Assembly (NCBI RefSeq): GCF_013177735.1
Contig: NZ_WOEZ01000019.1
Coordinates: 1 to 64,000 of the forward strand
Length of the DNA: 64,000 nt
Direction of reading: 5' to 3'
Origin: Paraburkholderia elongata
GTDB taxonomy: Bacteria; Pseudomonadota; Gammaproteobacteria; Burkholderiales; Burkholderiaceae
The notes beneath the pieces are model-generated. The model was given only the letters and a program-made list of their open reading frames with translations, made no database searches and was not told the origin of the DNA. Shown piece by piece: positions 62,431 through 64,000 of the stretch. A program made the position numbers and the translations under genes. Positions within the stretch are counted from its first letter, which is position 1; the number at the start of each line of letters is the position of its first letter.

Positions 62431-63912
62431 TCAGTTTTCTTCTTCCTGCCAGCATGTGTTGTGCCGCGCGAGCAGCGCGCTCGCCGCCGCCGGCCCCCAC
62501 GTACCGGACGCGTAGGGTTTCGGAAGGCTGCCCTGGGTGGCCCAATCTTCGATGATCGGCGCGACCCAGCGCCATGCCGCTTCCTGTTCGTCGCGCCGCA
62601 CGAAGAGGGCGAGCCGCCCCGCGATCACATCGAGCAGCAGACGCTGATAGGCCTCCATGCGGTCTTGCTGGAAGAATTGATCGAAGGCGAGATCGAGGTG
62701 CACGCCTTGCAGGGTCATGCCCATGCCCGGCTGCTTGGCGAGCGCACTGAGCCGAATCGATTCGTTCGGCTGCAAACGGATCGTCAGCCGGTTCGAACCG
62801 GGACGCAAAGCCATCGCTCCCAACGCCGAGTGCGGCACCGGCCGGAAGTTGACGACAATTTCAGCAATGCGGCCCGCGAGCCGCTTGCCGGTGCGCAGAA
62901 AAAACGGCACACCTGCCCAGCGCCAGTTTTCCACCTCGACTTTCAACGCGACGAACGTCTCGGTCGTGCTGCCTTGCCTGACACCGGGCTCCGCGTGATA
63001 AGCGCATACCGGTGTGTCCTTGATGGCGCCGGCGTGATATTGGCCACGGACCACACTTTGTCTGATCTCCTCGCCCAGCACCGGTTTGAGCGCGCGCAGC
63101 ACGCGCAGCTTCTCGTCGCGCACCGCGTCCGCGTCCATTGACTGCGGCGGTTCCATTGCGATGATGGAGAGCAGTTGCAGCAGGTGGTTCTGCACCATAT
63201 CGCGCAGCGCGCCCGTCTGGTCGTAGAAGTTGCCGCGGCCTTCGACACCCAGTTCCTCGGCCACGGTGATCTGAATGCTCTCGACCCATTCGCGGCGCCA
63301 CAATGGTTCGAACAACGAATTACCGAAGCGCAGCGCGAGCAGGTTTTGTACCGCTTCCTTGCCGAGGTAGTGATCGATCCGATAGATCTGGTCTTCGTTG
63401 AAGATCTCGCCGACCGCATCGTTGATCGCATTGGACGATTCCAGATCGTAGCCAAGCGGCTTCTCCAGAACGACGCGGGAGCCTTCGGTGAGCCCGGCCG
63501 ACGCCAGGGCGCGGCAGATCGGCACGAACAGCGCAGGCCCGGTTGCCAGATAGAAAATGCGTCTGCCGCGTCCCGCACCGAGCGTATCGCCCAGCAAGGA
63601 GAAGGCCTCGGGCTGACTGGCGTCGAGCGCGACGTAGGCGATGCGTTCGCGAAAGCTTCGCCACACTGAATCGTCGATCGCTGTTCCCGGAATGTAGGGC
63701 TTCACGTGCTCGTCGACCCATCGCAGATAGCTGCCGGTATCCAGTGCCGTCTGCGCGACGGAGACGATTCTGCCTTCTGGCGCGAGCAGGCCGTCGCGGT
63801 GCGCCGCATAAAGCGCGGGCAAGATCTTGCGCATCGCCAGATCGCCGGTTCCGCCGAACAGGACGAAGGCGAATGGGGCGTGATCCGGGCCGCTGGTAGA
63901 GGGTTTGGTCAT
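62431..63912 (-). CDS. zwf: Glucose-6-phosphate 1-dehydrogenase
   Basis: A 493-residue NADP-dependent enzyme. Coenzyme motif FVLFGGTGDLAMRKILPALY near the N-terminus; active-site RIDHYLGKEAVQNLLALRF with the catalytic His; substrate Lys in VVLEKPLGYDL; C-terminal PYASGTWGPAAASALL. Length is normal. It opens the oxidative branch and the Entner-Doudoroff pathway. The start MTKPSTSGPDH is chosen; a GTG three codons earlier is possible. The promoter lies in the last 90 bases or beyond the window. It leads a minus-strand operon with the epimerase-like gene and gapN. Confidence 0.92.
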   Translation of the reverse strand: MTKPSTSGPDHAPFAFVLFGGTGDLAMRKILPALYAAHRDGLLAPEGRIVSVAQTALDTGSYLRWVDEHVKPYIPGTAIDDSVWRSFRERIAYVALDASQPEAFSLLGDTLGAGRGRRIFYLATGPALFVPICRALASAGLTEGSRVVLEKPLGYDLESSNAINDAVGEIFNEDQIYRIDHYLGKEAVQNLLALRFGNSLFEPLWRREWVESIQITVAEELGVEGRGNFYDQTGALRDMVQNHLLQLLSIIAMEPPQSMDADAVRDEKLRVLRALKPVLGEEIRQSVVRGQYHAGAIKDTPVCAYHAEPGVRQGSTTETFVALKVEVENWRWAGVPFFLRTGKRLAGRIAEIVVNFRPVPHSALGAMALRPGSNRLTIRLQPNESIRLSALAKQPGMGMTLQGVHLDLAFDQFFQQDRMEAYQRLLLDVIAGRLALFVRRDEQEAAWRWVAPIIEDWATQGSLPKPYASGTWGPAAASALLARHNTCWQEEEN

Positions 63913-64000
63913 GGCGTTCACTGGTGGTAATCGATACAAAGACTTTCGGAACCAAGCAGCGCCGTCACTTCGTCCGACCGCGGGGCAAAAGCCCCTTGCT

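Overview
The window looks like a high-GC betaproteobacterial replicon of the Burkholderia/Paraburkholderia group. Supporting this are the gene families present (DUF4148, DUF3331, many LysR/AraC/FixJ-type regulators, a phnW-phnY-phnA phosphonate cluster with a Burkholderia-style PhnR), strong G/C third-position bias, and loosely packed accessory gene content with many remnants. No rRNA, tRNA, replication origin, CRISPR array or intact insertion sequence was recognised. The mix of catabolic, regulatory and remnant genes suggests a secondary chromosome or megaplasmid; that is inference.

Layout. 0.3-8.4 kb: a tandem ABM-like protein, a frameshifted TIGR03118 exported protein, a small exported protein, AraC and LysR regulators, then a segment bounded by a perfect 20-bp inverted repeat that holds a FixJ-type regulator with Glu in place of the phospho-Asp, a DUF4148 protein and remnants. 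8.4-14.5 kb: a minus-strand catabolic cluster (VOC protein, two FAD aromatic hydroxylases, DUF485 + ActP-type symporter, TetR regulator). 14.9-22.8 kb: a large winged-helix/STAND-ATPase/TPR regulator, a PRC-barrel protein, a FixL/FixJ-like pair, AraC and DUF3331. 22.9-25.3 kb: cyanide-insensitive-type bd oxidase (cydAB). 25.6-29 kb: a second winged-helix/STAND regulator followed by two response regulators without a kinase. 29-39.3 kb: mixed metabolism (Old Yellow Enzyme, DsbA-like, Rieske-flavoprotein reductase, acyl-CoA transferase) with several truncated genes (thioredoxin reductase, era, DUF1269, solute-binding protein).

39.7-48.8 kb is the most unusual block. Two paralogous Tat-like exported solute-binding proteins and two paralogous small proteins sharing a WCESRSV core flank a three-gene phosphorelay (hybrid kinase, receiver-PAS-HisKA_3 kinase, NarL-type regulator) whose genes overlap. 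Both binding-protein genes carry the same 10-bp upstream motif exactly 67 nt before their GTG start. No transporter membrane component is present. I propose a duplicated binding-protein-dependent sensory system.

49-59.4 kb: 2-aminoethylphosphonate uptake and degradation. The PhnS/PhnT/fused-permease ABC importer feeds PhnW (transaminase), PhnY (phosphonoacetaldehyde dehydrogenase) and PhnA (phosphonoacetate hydrolase); an FAD amine-oxidase-like enzyme is probably accessory and PhnR (GntR) is the probable regulator. A TTGTCAACAA dyad lies in both the divergent phnA/phnS promoter region and the phnR promoter. 59.6-64 kb: a minus-strand zwf / aldose-epimerase-like / gapN sugar-catabolic operon.
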